DNA from: an uncultured Thiodictyon sp.
GTDB lineage: Bacteria > Pseudomonadota > Gammaproteobacteria > Chromatiales > Chromatiaceae
Direction: 5' to 3'
DNA: 33,775 nt
NCBI GenBank assembly: GCA_903837595.1
Contig: CAILVI010000461.1
Location: forward strand, 1-33,775
Positions within the stretch are counted from its first letter, which is position 1, and each line of letters begins with the position of its first letter. Below the pieces are notes generated by a model that had not been told where the DNA came from, searched no databases, and saw only the letters and a program-made list of their open reading frames with translations. Shown in pieces: positions 16,630-24,873 of this stretch. A program made the position numbers and the translations under genes.

Positions 16630-17208
16630 TCAGGGTAGGCCCCGCGTGCCATCCGCGCCCGTCTGGAAGGCCACAACCCGCTCGATCAGCCAGTCCCAGG
16701 CGTCTTGCTCCCGTGGCCCGGCGGTCTTGTCCACGGCGATGCGCAAGTAGTCGATCACCCGTAGGACCTGACCCATTGGCAGGCGGTCCAGTCGGCTGAC
16801 GAGGATTGCCAACTCCAGGACCGACGCCTGGGCGCGGTTGAAGCCCATGAATGGGCTGTGGGTCTGCGTGAACACCGGGCGGCAGATCAGCCGGGGGCGC
16901 TCCGGGTCCTCTTTGACCGTTTCCAGTTCCACCTCGGTATGCGCCAGGCTCTCGGCCAGGCGCGACACCGGGACCTGTTGCGCATCCACCAGCGGCCAGT
17001 CGGTGCGTCCGCTCAGGCAGCCGGCAAAGATGCGCACGTCGTCCGTGTAGTTCACCACCGCCGAGCGACCCGCGAGCAGATTGTCCAGGGTGGTCGAGGG
17101 CCGGAAGGGGGCGATGATGATGTGTTGCCCGGTGTGACGGATGCCCATCGGCGCCATGTGTGCGCGGCCGTCGGGGTGGCGGGTGGTGATGATGACTTCT
17201 TGGATCAT
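16630..17208 (-). CDS. DUF447-family protein (C1/methanopterin-associated)
   Basis: The 192-residue protein starts MIQEVIITTRHPDGRAHMAP, the DUF447 opening, with MGIRHTGQHIIIAPFRPSTT, LDNLLAGRSAVVNYTDDVRI and RPVFTQTHSPFMGFNRAQAS typical of the family. DUF447 proteins have a flavin-reductase-like split-barrel fold and in bacteria are encoded in tetrahydromethanopterin (H4MPT) C1-transfer clusters; the precise reaction is not known. It is the third gene of a minus-strand set, but a 126-bp dispersed repeat separates it from the DUF6513 gene. No H4MPT-dependent enzyme (fae, mtdB, mch, fhc) is in the window. Confidence 0.8.
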   Translation of the reverse strand: MIQEVIITTRHPDGRAHMAPMGIRHTGQHIIIAPFRPSTTLDNLLAGRSAVVNYTDDVRIFAGCLSGRTDWPLVDAQQVPVSRLAESLAHTEVELETVKEDPERPRLICRPVFTQTHSPFMGFNRAQASVLELAILVSRLDRLPMGQVLRVIDYLRIAVDKTAGPREQDAWDWLIERVVAFQTGADGTRGLP

Positions 17209-17239
17209 GGCTGGGTTCTGGTCTTGGTATCAGGGCTTA

Positions 17240-17365
17240 CCGTGAAAGTCGCGCCGGGAGCGCGCTCCAATTCTCCCTCCCCTATTGGGGGAGGGCCGGG
17301 GAGGGGAACGGCCCAGGCGCCCGCCACATTCATCGTTCGGGGTGGTGCGGGCGCCATGGTCGTTA
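17240..17365. repeat. Dispersed about 126-bp repeat, copy 1
   Basis: This segment matches the reverse complement of 31791-31918 almost end to end, with scattered substitutions and small indels. It begins CCGTGAAAGTCGCGCCGGGA and ends GCGCCATGGTCGTTA. The core CCCTCCCC...GGGGAGGG is a hairpin also found, in shorter form, at 24786-24808 and 32770-32800. It fills the gap between the DUF6513 and DUF447 genes and touches the DUF6513 stop codon. Confidence 0.85.
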
Positions 17366-18751
17366 GTCCCGGTGTTTTCGGGTGGTCCCGACCGGGGCGT
17401 AATGGTTCAAATCCGCCACTGCAGAGGATAGTACACAACCCCAGCGCAGTGGTTGGTCCTGGACATAGCGCTTGCCGAGTTGATGGGCGATCTGTGCGCG
17501 GGCGAGTTCGACGCCCAGATAAAAGGCGTGCCCGGCGTCCTGCTCCACCCCCAGGTGGGGGTAGAGCGCAAAGGGGTCGTCGGCGGTATGCAAGCCGTCC
17601 CGGTTAAAACAGTGGATACCCTCGGCACTGACCTGGATCCGGTAGTTGGGGTCGCGGATGGCGGCGGCCAGCGCGCGGATTTCGGCAGACTCGGCAGGGT
17701 AGGGGGCTCGTTCATGGACGGCGGTCAGGCCGCCGTCGATCTGTTTGGGCAGGCTGCCTTGCTGTCGCGCCCAGTGCATGATGCGGCGTGCCCGGTCGGC
17801 CTCGCGGATGGCGGTACGACAGTGTGGGCTGACCTGGGTGGTGAGGATGTTGCCGATGGCGAGTTCCGAGACCAAGCCCATCAGGACGGCGTTGATACCG
17901 GTGGTGTCCGCTTCGGTAAGCTCGGTCAGGTTGGCGACCCCCATCAGCATCGGCGCCGTCGGGTGAGACTGGCGTAGGCGGTGATAGCGCACAATCGAGT
18001 CGGTGAAACCGAAATGGATCGGATCAAGGATCGGGTCGGCCAGGTAGGGCCTCCCCACCGCCTCCAGCCGCGCCATGGCCCGTTCCAGCGAGGGCAGGTC
18101 GCCGGGTCGCTTGGGTACCAGTACCGGGCAGGCGGTCACCTGGTCTGCGATCCACAAACTATCCTCGTCGAGGCTCAAGAGGAAGTCAGCCCCGGCGTGC
18201 CCGCCGGCCAGCAACTCCTGCGGCTGCATCGAGTCCACGCTGACCAGGGCGCCGGTCGCCTTGAGTGCTCGCACGCTGGCATCCAAGTGGTCGAACGGGG
18301 TATCCGGCACGCACCCCAGGTCGATCACGTCGGCCCCGTCGGCCCGGAAGGCGGCGGCCTGCTCCAGAATCCGCGCGACACTCAGTCGCGGCGCATCGAC
18401 GATCTCGGCGAAGATGCGCACGTCATAGGCGCTCAGATCCGGCACCCGGCCGGCCAGGCCGAAGTAACGGGGCAGGTCGATCAGCTCATCCGGTCCGCGC
18501 TCCACCGGGCACCCAAAGTGTCGGCTTAGCGCCTCCAGGTCCCCGCGGCAGCGCCCGGGGATGATGATCCGATCCGCCCCCGCGGTGTCGGTGAGCCGCC
18601 GCCGGATCAGGTCCGCGGTCATCAGGGCGGCCACCTTGACCCCGAGAGGTCGCACGGACCAGGTCGTCGCTCCCAAGTCCAGACCATCCATGACGCGCCG
18701 CAGCGCACCCTCGGCGAGTTGGCCGGTGAGTAACAGGAGGTGCTCGCTCAC
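17363..18751 (-). CDS. DUF6513 / dihydropteroate-synthase-related protein
   Basis: The 462-residue protein has an N-terminal domain (about 1-115: LLLLTGQLAEGALRRVMDGL, then VKVAALMTADLIRRRL and DRIIIPGRCRGDLEAL). A dihydropteroate-synthase-like TIM barrel follows (RADGADVIDLGCVPDTPFDH, GALVSVDSMQPQELLAGGHA, GADFLLSLD, YLADPILDPIHFGFTDSIV, MLMGVANLTELTEADTTGIN). Such proteins accompany H4MPT-linked C1 genes in bacteria and archaea and are presumed to act in pterin cofactor synthesis. The start is GTG 18751, preceded by AGGA and only about ten bases after the flavoprotein stop, which indicates translational coupling. The C-terminal part (LGVEQDAGHAFYLGVELARA) is typical of the family. Confidence 0.82.
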   Translation of the reverse strand: MSEHLLLLTGQLAEGALRRVMDGLDLGATTWSVRPLGVKVAALMTADLIRRRLTDTAGADRIIIPGRCRGDLEALSRHFGCPVERGPDELIDLPRYFGLAGRVPDLSAYDVRIFAEIVDAPRLSVARILEQAAAFRADGADVIDLGCVPDTPFDHLDASVRALKATGALVSVDSMQPQELLAGGHAGADFLLSLDEDSLWIADQVTACPVLVPKRPGDLPSLERAMARLEAVGRPYLADPILDPIHFGFTDSIVRYHRLRQSHPTAPMLMGVANLTELTEADTTGINAVLMGLVSELAIGNILTTQVSPHCRTAIREADRARRIMHWARQQGSLPKQIDGGLTAVHERAPYPAESAEIRALAAAIRDPNYRIQVSAEGIHCFNRDGLHTADDPFALYPHLGVEQDAGHAFYLGVELARAQIAHQLGKRYVQDQPLRWGCVLSSAVADLNHYAPVGTTRKHRD

Positions 18752-18761
18752 CTGCGGTTCC

Positions 18762-19295
18762 TCATGCGGGCGTCGCCAGGGCGGCCACCAGCGCCGCGAC
18801 ACTGTCCACCACGGTCGTGTACTCGAAACCGTGCAGCCGCTCCACGTTCGCCAGATCGACCCGGCGCGGATACACCATGACCTGACCGCCGGGGGCCGCG
18901 GTCTCCAGCGCCGGCGCGGTATCGCAGGCAAAGACGATGCTCGGGACCCGGCACTTGCCGGCCTGGGCGTAAATGTTGGTCACCAGAGTGTCGGAGATGC
19001 CACAGACCATCTTGGCGACCGTGTTGGAGGTGGCCGGCGCGACCACCAACCGGGAGTAGACACCCTGATAGAAGCGCCCGACCGCCGGGGCGCTGGCGGT
19101 GGTGTCGTGGTAGCAAGGGAGGCGTTCACGCAGGCGCTTGAGGTCGATGCCATACATGCTCAGCACCTCGGCCGCGGCGCGGCTGACAAATAGGTCCACA
19201 TCGGTGCGTGACTCCACTAGATCCAGGCATTCCTGGAGGTAATGGCCGGAGCCGGTGAGGGCCCAGGCGAGTCGCGGGGTAGCGGGGTGCTTCAT
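18762..19295 (-). CDS. Flavoprotein, dihydromethanopterin reductase (DmrB/AfpA)-like
   Basis: The 177-residue flavoprotein-fold protein starts MKHPATPRLAWALTGSGHYL. VVAPATSNTVAKMVCGISDT with LVTNIYAQAGK is the FMN-binding motif of the UbiX/Dfp-like group, and SIVFACDTAP follows. Archaeoflavoproteins of this kind include DmrB, which reduces dihydromethanopterin to H4MPT. ATG 19295 is chosen because it begins the conserved region and has AAGG seven bases upstream. First gene of the three-gene set; its partners (DUF6513, DUF447) support the H4MPT link. Substrate is inferred from family and context. Confidence 0.8.
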   Translation of the reverse strand: MKHPATPRLAWALTGSGHYLQECLDLVESRTDVDLFVSRAAAEVLSMYGIDLKRLRERLPCYHDTTASAPAVGRFYQGVYSRLVVAPATSNTVAKMVCGISDTLVTNIYAQAGKCRVPSIVFACDTAPALETAAPGGQVMVYPRRVDLANVERLHGFEYTTVVDSVAALVAALATPA

Positions 19296-19489
19296 GGCGC
19301 GGCCTTGGCTCTTGGTGGAAGCGGTGTGCGTCGCGGCGACGTCTTTGCCCGTTGCTTGCTCCACAGTCTATCAAATGTCTGATAGTGTGCCTGCCTCAGC
19401 GCCGGCCGCCCCTGATGCTGCCTCGCCGCGCTGCACATCAGGCTGATCAACAAGGCACGAAACAAAGCGTGGATATCCAACACCTCATC

Positions 19490-20167
19490 ATGTCCTCCCA
19501 ATTCCTCTGGGCCACCGGCCTGGGGCTCTATGTCCTCGTGGTGCTGTTCCTGACCCGTATCCCCTATCAGGCGATGGTCGATCGCGGCATGGAGCCGATC
19601 CGCGCGGTCTATTACACCCGCAAGATCGTCCACATGCTGGCCGGCGGGGTAGGGTCCCTGGCCGTGCCGCTGGTCTTCACCGATCTCTGGTATCCCTTGG
19701 TCGCCGGCCTCCTGCTGACCCTGTTCACCTGGCTCCCCCATCGCCTGGGCGTGCTGATGTACTGGTTCCAGACGCCGGAGAATACCAACGACGTCAAGTT
19801 TGCCCTGATGTGGGCAGTCTCCGTCTCCGCCCTGTGGTGGCTGCTGGGCGACCCCTGGCTCGCCATCCTGCCCGCACTCTACATGGCCTTCGGCGACGGC
19901 GTGACCGGCATCGCCCGCAACGCCCTGGTGCGCCGACGCTCCAAGAGCCCCATCGGCAACGTCTTCATGCTGATTGTTTGTGTGCCGCTCGGCTGGGTGA
20001 TCGGCGGCCATGCCGATCCATCGATCCCGTGGTGGGGGGTGACCTCGGCCGTGGTGGCGACCTGGGTGGAGCGCTACGAATTCGGTCCCATCGACGACAA
20101 CGTACTGATTACGCTCGCAGCGAGCGCGGTGCTTTTGCTGGGGTCCGTCGTCGGGCGTCTCGCTTGA
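19490..20167 (+). CDS. Dolichol/phytol kinase-like integral membrane protein
   Basis: The 225-residue protein has about seven membrane segments. YYTRKIVHMLAGGVGSLAVP holds the RKxxH...G motif of the dolichol kinase/phytol kinase (SEC59/VTE5) family. ALYMAFGDGVTGIARNALVR is like the family's GDG...GR motif, and SKSPIGNVFMLIVCVPLG resembles the K-x-G segment. These enzymes phosphorylate polyprenols or phytol with CTP. In a bacteriochlorophyll-making cell, phytol salvage is possible. ATG 19490 has no clear Shine-Dalgarno; a GTG at 19469 is an alternative. It is divergent from the flavoprotein gene. Confidence 0.72.
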   Translation: MSSQFLWATGLGLYVLVVLFLTRIPYQAMVDRGMEPIRAVYYTRKIVHMLAGGVGSLAVPLVFTDLWYPLVAGLLLTLFTWLPHRLGVLMYWFQTPENTNDVKFALMWAVSVSALWWLLGDPWLAILPALYMAFGDGVTGIARNALVRRRSKSPIGNVFMLIVCVPLGWVIGGHADPSIPWWGVTSAVVATWVERYEFGPIDDNVLITLAASAVLLLGSVVGRLA

Positions 20168-20396
20168 ACACCGGCGTTGAGTCAGCCTAACCACCGACCA
20201 CCTGGCGGCGGCTGGCCGACAGCCTGTCGACGCTCCACGCGCGCAGGTCGCTACAGTGGCAGAATAGGCACCTTCGTCTTGCCCGCTCCTCCCGCGACGT
20301 TTTCCTCCGGGGGTGGGATCGTTTGCCACGGCACCCGTATGAGGGCCGTCTCAGTCATCAGCCAGGGGCACGCCGCCCCTGCGTCCGGAGTGCTCC

Positions 20397-21605
20397 ATGA
20401 GGTCGACGTTTTTGCGCGGGATCGCGCTCTTGATCGGTATTGCCCTGGTGGGCGGTTGCGACAAGCCAGCCGGGTCGAGTCCGGCCGCCGGTCCGGGGGC
20501 GGCTAAACCGCCGCCCCCGGAGGTGTCGGTGCTGGTGGCCCACGCCCAGTCGGTACCGCTCACCCGGGAACTGGTCGGTCGCCTGGCCGCGACCCGCTCG
20601 GCGCAGGTACGGGCACGGGTCGCGGGGGTCCTGTTAGAGCGGGTCTACACGGAGGGAACGGACGTCACGCCGGGTCAGGTGCTGTTTCGCATCGATCCGG
20701 CCCGCCTGCAGGCCCAGGTCAATGAGCGGGAGGCGGCCCTGGTTCGGGCCGAGGCGGATGCCACCAACGCCGCGCTGATCGCCAAGCGTTACGTCGAGTT
20801 GCGAGAGAAGAAGACGATGTCGCAACAGGACCTGGACACCGCGCAGGCGACGGAACGCACCACCGCCGCGGCGGTCAAACAGGCGCGTGCCAATCTGGAC
20901 GCTGTCCGCCTGGAACTGGGCTATGCGACGGTCACCGCCCCCATTGCCGGTCGTGCCGGTCGCGCACTGGTCACCGAGGGCACCCTGGTGGGGCAGGGAG
21001 AGGCGACCCTGCTGACCACGGTGGATCGGATCGACCCGATCTATGTCAATTTCAGCCGGTCACTGGCCGAACTCGCGGACCTGCGTAAGGCCGCGGCACC
21101 TGGTTCTAAGGGGGGCGCTGGGACCCAGGTCGAGTTGCTGTTGCCGGATGGCACCCCCTACGCCCACCGTGGGACCTTGGACTTTTCTGACCTGGCCGTG
21201 GACCCGAATACCGGCGCACTTTCGCTGCGTGCCACCATGCCCAATCCTGACAAGCTCCTGTTGCCCGGGATGTTCGTCACCCTGCGCCTCACCGTGGGGC
21301 AGGTGGAACAGGCCTTCCTGCTGCCCCAGCCGGCCCTGGCCCGGGACGCCCAGGGTGCCTATCTGCTGGTGGTGGACGACACCGGCAAGGTCATCCAGCG
21401 GCGGGTCGATACGCGCGGCATGACCCGTAAGGAGTGGATTCTGACCGGTGACCTCAAGGACGGCGAGCAGGTCATCGTCGCCGGGCTCCAGAAGGTCAAG
21501 CCCGGGGATGTGGCGCGAATCGCGGTAACACCCGCGGCCCCGGCGACCGCTGCCGACAAGCCCAAGGCCGAGGCCCCACCGACGGCCGCGCAGGGATCGA
21601 AATAG
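20397..21605 (+). CDS. RND efflux periplasmic adaptor lipoprotein (AcrA/MexA-like)
   Basis: The 402-residue membrane-fusion protein starts with a lipoprotein signal, MRSTFLRGIALLIGIALVGG followed by Cys21, so it is likely anchored to the inner membrane. EVSVLVAHAQSVPLTRELVG, VLFRIDPARLQAQVNEREAA, a coiled-coil hairpin (about 110-165), LGYATVTAPIAGRAGRALVT and TTVDRIDPIYVNFSRS are the MexA/AcrA lipoyl and barrel motifs. GGAG lies before ATG 20397. It is three bases from the permease gene, so the two form one operon. No regulator gene is adjacent. Confidence 0.94.
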   Translation: MRSTFLRGIALLIGIALVGGCDKPAGSSPAAGPGAAKPPPPEVSVLVAHAQSVPLTRELVGRLAATRSAQVRARVAGVLLERVYTEGTDVTPGQVLFRIDPARLQAQVNEREAALVRAEADATNAALIAKRYVELREKKTMSQQDLDTAQATERTTAAAVKQARANLDAVRLELGYATVTAPIAGRAGRALVTEGTLVGQGEATLLTTVDRIDPIYVNFSRSLAELADLRKAAAPGSKGGAGTQVELLLPDGTPYAHRGTLDFSDLAVDPNTGALSLRATMPNPDKLLLPGMFVTLRLTVGQVEQAFLLPQPALARDAQGAYLLVVDDTGKVIQRRVDTRGMTRKEWILTGDLKDGEQVIVAGLQKVKPGDVARIAVTPAAPATAADKPKAEAPPTAAQGSK

Positions 21606-21608
21606 CTC

Positions 21609-24600
21609 ATGCCACGATTCTTCATCGACCGGCCCATCTTCGCCTGGGTCATTGCCATTCTCATCACACTGGCGGGCGGAATCGCCGCCTTCAACTTGCC
21701 GGTATCGGCCTATCCGCCGATCGCCCCGCCGCAGATCAGCATCACCGCCTCCTACCCCGGGGCAAGCGCGGAGGTCATGGAGAAGACTGTCACCTCGGTC
21801 ATCGAGCAACAGCTCACCGGGGTGGACAACCTGATCTATTTTGACTCCACCTCCCGCGGCGTCGGCCTTGCCACCATCACCTTGACCTTCCAGACCGGCA
21901 CCAATCCGGATATCGCCCAGGTCCAGGTGCAGAATCGTCTAAGCGTCGCCGAGCCGCGTCTGCCCCGCGAGGTGGTGCAAAACGGCATGGTGGTGGCCAA
22001 GGCCAACGCCGACTTTCTGATGGCGGTAGCCCTGCGCTCCACCGACCCCGCGTTGGATAGCAACGCTTTAGACAACTTGATCACCGCACAGATCCTGGAC
22101 CCCATCCGGCGGCTCCCCGGGGTCGGCGGGGCGACCCAGTTCGGCTCCGGCTATGCCATGCGCATCTGGCTCGACCCGGACAGACTGCGCGGCTTCGGAC
22201 TCAGCGCGGCCCAAACCCTGGCGGCGGTGCGTGCACAGAACGTCCAGGTGGCGGCGGGCGCCATCGGTTCCATGCCGGCCCTGCCCGGTCAGGGCTTCAC
22301 CGCCTCGGTGACTGCCGCCGGCCGCTTCACCACGACGGATGAGTTCGGCGAGATCATCCTGCGCGCCAATCCGGACGGCAGCCGCGTACAGTTGAAGGAC
22401 GTCGCGCGCATCGCCCTGGGGGCCGAGTCATTCGGGCGCGATGTCCATTTGGGTGGGGACTCAGTGGCCGGTTTTGCGATCCAGCTCGCCCCGGAGGCCA
22501 ATGCACTTGAGGTAGCTGCGGCGGTCCGCGCCAAACTGGACGAGTTAATGCGTTATCTCCCCGCCGGGGTGTCCTGGCTCAGCCCTTATGACAGCACGGC
22601 GTTTGTGCGCATCTCCATTCAGGAGGTGGTCAAGACCCTGGCGGAGGCGGTGGTCCTGGTCTTTTTTGTCATCCTGCTGTTCCTGCAAAACCTGCGCGCC
22701 ACCCTGATTCCGACCCTGGTGGTGCCGGTGGCGCTCACCGGGGCCTTCGCCGGAATGTATCTGTTCGGCTTCTCGATCAATGTGTTGAGCCTCTTTGCCC
22801 TAGTGCTGGCCATCGGCCTGGTGGTAGATGATGCCATCGTGGTGGTGGAGAACGTGGAACGCCTCATGACCGAGGAGGGGCTGTCGCCCAAGGAGGCGGC
22901 GCGCAAGGGGATGGACCAGATCACCGGCGCGGTGATCGCCATGACGCTGGTGCTGGCCGCGGTCTTCATCCCGATGGCCCTGGTGGGCGGGAGCGTCGGG
23001 GTCATCTACCGCCAGTTCTCACTCACCATCGTCATTTCCATGGGCATTTCCGCGCTCATGGCCCTCAGCTTCACCCCCGCCTTGTGCGCGACTCTATTGC
23101 GGCCAGTCCATGAACCGAATTGGTTCCTGCGCGGCTTCAACCGCGGCTACAACGCCATTGCCGGGGCCTATCTGCGGCGGGTCGCCAAGGCCGTCCGCCA
23201 TACCCCACGCTGGATGGTCTCCTTCTTCGCCTTGGTGGCCCTCGCCGGTTTTCTCTTTACGCAACTGCCGTCGAGCTTTCTGCCGGAAGAGGACCAGGGC
23301 TATGCCTTCGCGATCATCCAGTTGCCCCCCGGGGCGACCATGCAGCGCACCACCGAGGTCTTGCAGGAGGCGGACAAGATCCTCCGGGCCAATCCGGCGG
23401 TGGATAAGGCGATGCTGGTGGCCGGATTCAGCTTCGTGGGGCAGGGAGAAAACGTCGGTCTGGGCTTTATCCGACTCAAGGACTGGGACCTGCGCACCAA
23501 ACCCGCGGAGCAGATCAAGGCCTTCATCCCGGCCATCAACGGTGCCCTGCAAAAGGTCAAGGGGGCACGCATCTTCGTGGTCAACATGCCGACGGTGCGC
23601 GGGCTCGGCCGCTTTGGCGGCTTCGACTTCCGCCTGCAGGACCGTGCCGGTCTCGGCCACGCCCAGTTGATGCAGGCGCGCAATATGCTCCTCGGCGCGG
23701 CGGCCAAGAACCCGGATCTGGCTGGCGTGCGCCCCAATCAACTCGAGGACGGCCCCGAGGTGAAATTCACCGTGGACCGCCTCCAGGCGCAGGCCATGGG
23801 ACTGGACCTGACTGACATCTATAGCGCTATCCAGCTCATGCTGGCCCCGGTCTATGCCAATGACTTCAACTACCAGGGGCGTGTGCTCAAGGTGCTGCTC
23901 CAGGCCGATGCCGCATTCCGCAGCCGCCCGGAGGATCTCAGTCACTATTTTATCCCCAGCCGCCAGGGCGGCCTGGATGCCATGGTGCCGCTGAGCTCGG
24001 TGGTCACACCCGAATGGGCACTGGCCGCGCCGGCCATCGATCACTATAACGGTTTTGAGGCCATCCAGATCAACGGCGGACCGTCCCCGGGTCACAGCTC
24101 GGGCCAAGCCATGGCGGCGATGCAGGAGATCGTGGCGCGCAATCTCCCCCCGGGCATCGGCTATGAATGGTCCGGCTCCTCGCTCCAGGAGATCATCTCC
24201 GGCAAGCAGGCACCCATCCTGTTCGTGCTGTCATTGCTGGTGGTCTTCCTGGCACTCGCTGCGCTCTATGAGAGTTGGTCGATCCCGGCGGCGGTGATGC
24301 TGGTGGTGCCCTTGGGGGTCCTGGGGGCCTTGTCATTCACCTGGCTGCGGGGGCTGGAGAACGACGTCTATTTCAAGGTTGGCTTGATCGCAGTCATCGG
24401 ACTCTCGGCCAAGAACGCCATCCTGATTATTGAATTCGCCAACACCTTGCACCAGTCCGGCCGCACGGTACTGGATGCCGTTATGGAGGCTGCGCGGCTG
24501 CGTTTTCGCCCCATCCTCATGACCTCGATCGCCTTTATCCTGGGCGTCACCCCGCTGGTCATCTCCAGCGGCGCCGGCGCCAACAGTCGCCACGCCATCG

Positions 24601-24779
24601 GTACCGGCGTCATGGGCGGGATGCTCGGTGCCACCCTGCTCGGGGTGCTGTTCGTACCGGTCTTCTATGTGGTCGTGCAGCGGTTGTTGGGCGACCGGTT
24701 GGAAGGGACGCAGGAGGAGCAACCAGCCGATATCGGTGCCTTAGACCTAAATAAGAAGATACCGCCTGTTGACGTGTAA
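21609..24779 (+). CDS. RND multidrug efflux permease, HAE1 family (AcrB/MexB-like)
   Basis: The 1056-residue permease starts MPRFFIDRPIFAWVIAILIT. IGLVVDDAIVVVENVERLM places the proton-relay aspartates at D407 and D408 exactly, and AVIGLSAKNAILIIEFA has the relay lysine at K935. Length, the two porter loops and 12 membrane helices are standard. It should export hydrophobic compounds by proton antiport with the adaptor encoded upstream. No TolC/OprM-type gene follows, so a channel encoded elsewhere must be used. A GC-rich hairpin follows the stop. Confidence 0.96.
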   Translation: MPRFFIDRPIFAWVIAILITLAGGIAAFNLPVSAYPPIAPPQISITASYPGASAEVMEKTVTSVIEQQLTGVDNLIYFDSTSRGVGLATITLTFQTGTNPDIAQVQVQNRLSVAEPRLPREVVQNGMVVAKANADFLMAVALRSTDPALDSNALDNLITAQILDPIRRLPGVGGATQFGSGYAMRIWLDPDRLRGFGLSAAQTLAAVRAQNVQVAAGAIGSMPALPGQGFTASVTAAGRFTTTDEFGEIILRANPDGSRVQLKDVARIALGAESFGRDVHLGGDSVAGFAIQLAPEANALEVAAAVRAKLDELMRYLPAGVSWLSPYDSTAFVRISIQEVVKTLAEAVVLVFFVILLFLQNLRATLIPTLVVPVALTGAFAGMYLFGFSINVLSLFALVLAIGLVVDDAIVVVENVERLMTEEGLSPKEAARKGMDQITGAVIAMTLVLAAVFIPMALVGGSVGVIYRQFSLTIVISMGISALMALSFTPALCATLLRPVHEPNWFLRGFNRGYNAIAGAYLRRVAKAVRHTPRWMVSFFALVALAGFLFTQLPSSFLPEEDQGYAFAIIQLPPGATMQRTTEVLQEADKILRANPAVDKAMLVAGFSFVGQGENVGLGFIRLKDWDLRTKPAEQIKAFIPAINGALQKVKGARIFVVNMPTVRGLGRFGGFDFRLQDRAGLGHAQLMQARNMLLGAAAKNPDLAGVRPNQLEDGPEVKFTVDRLQAQAMGLDLTDIYSAIQLMLAPVYANDFNYQGRVLKVLLQADAAFRSRPEDLSHYFIPSRQGGLDAMVPLSSVVTPEWALAAPAIDHYNGFEAIQINGGPSPGHSSGQAMAAMQEIVARNLPPGIGYEWSGSSLQEIISGKQAPILFVLSLLVVFLALAALYESWSIPAAVMLVVPLGVLGALSFTWLRGLENDVYFKVGLIAVIGLSAKNAILIIEFANTLHQSGRTVLDAVMEAARLRFRPILMTSIAFILGVTPLVISSGAGANSRHAIGTGVMGGMLGATLLGVLFVPVFYVVVQRLLGDRLEGTQEEQPADIGALDLNKKIPPVDV

Positions 24780-24785
24780 TCTGCC

Positions 24786-24808
24786 CCCTCCCCCCGTGTG
24801 GGGGAGGG
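24786..24808 (+). terminator. GC-rich hairpin after the RND operon
   Basis: CCCTCCCCC and GGGGGAGGG pair across a short loop seven bases after the permease stop. There is no T-tract, so termination is only possible, not certain. The core resembles the centre of the dispersed repeat at 17240-17365. Confidence 0.4.
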
Positions 24809-24873
24809 CTGGGGTGGGGGGCTGAACCCTTACAGCAGGCCCTTGTTATGACCATCGCTGGAGAACAACCGCC

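Noticed and set aside
19292-20329. Minus-strand 345-codon frame across the kinase-like gene
   Set aside because: Antisense of a multi-helix membrane protein with RKIVH and GDG motifs on the plus strand; the minus frame is low-complexity.
20316-20330. Another TTGCCAC site (TTTGCCACGGCAC)
   Set aside because: Single, non-palindromic match far from the ParB-like gene; expected by chance.
23094-24107. Minus-strand 337-codon frame opposite the RND permease
   Set aside because: Antisense shadow of a conserved permease; no start context or homology.
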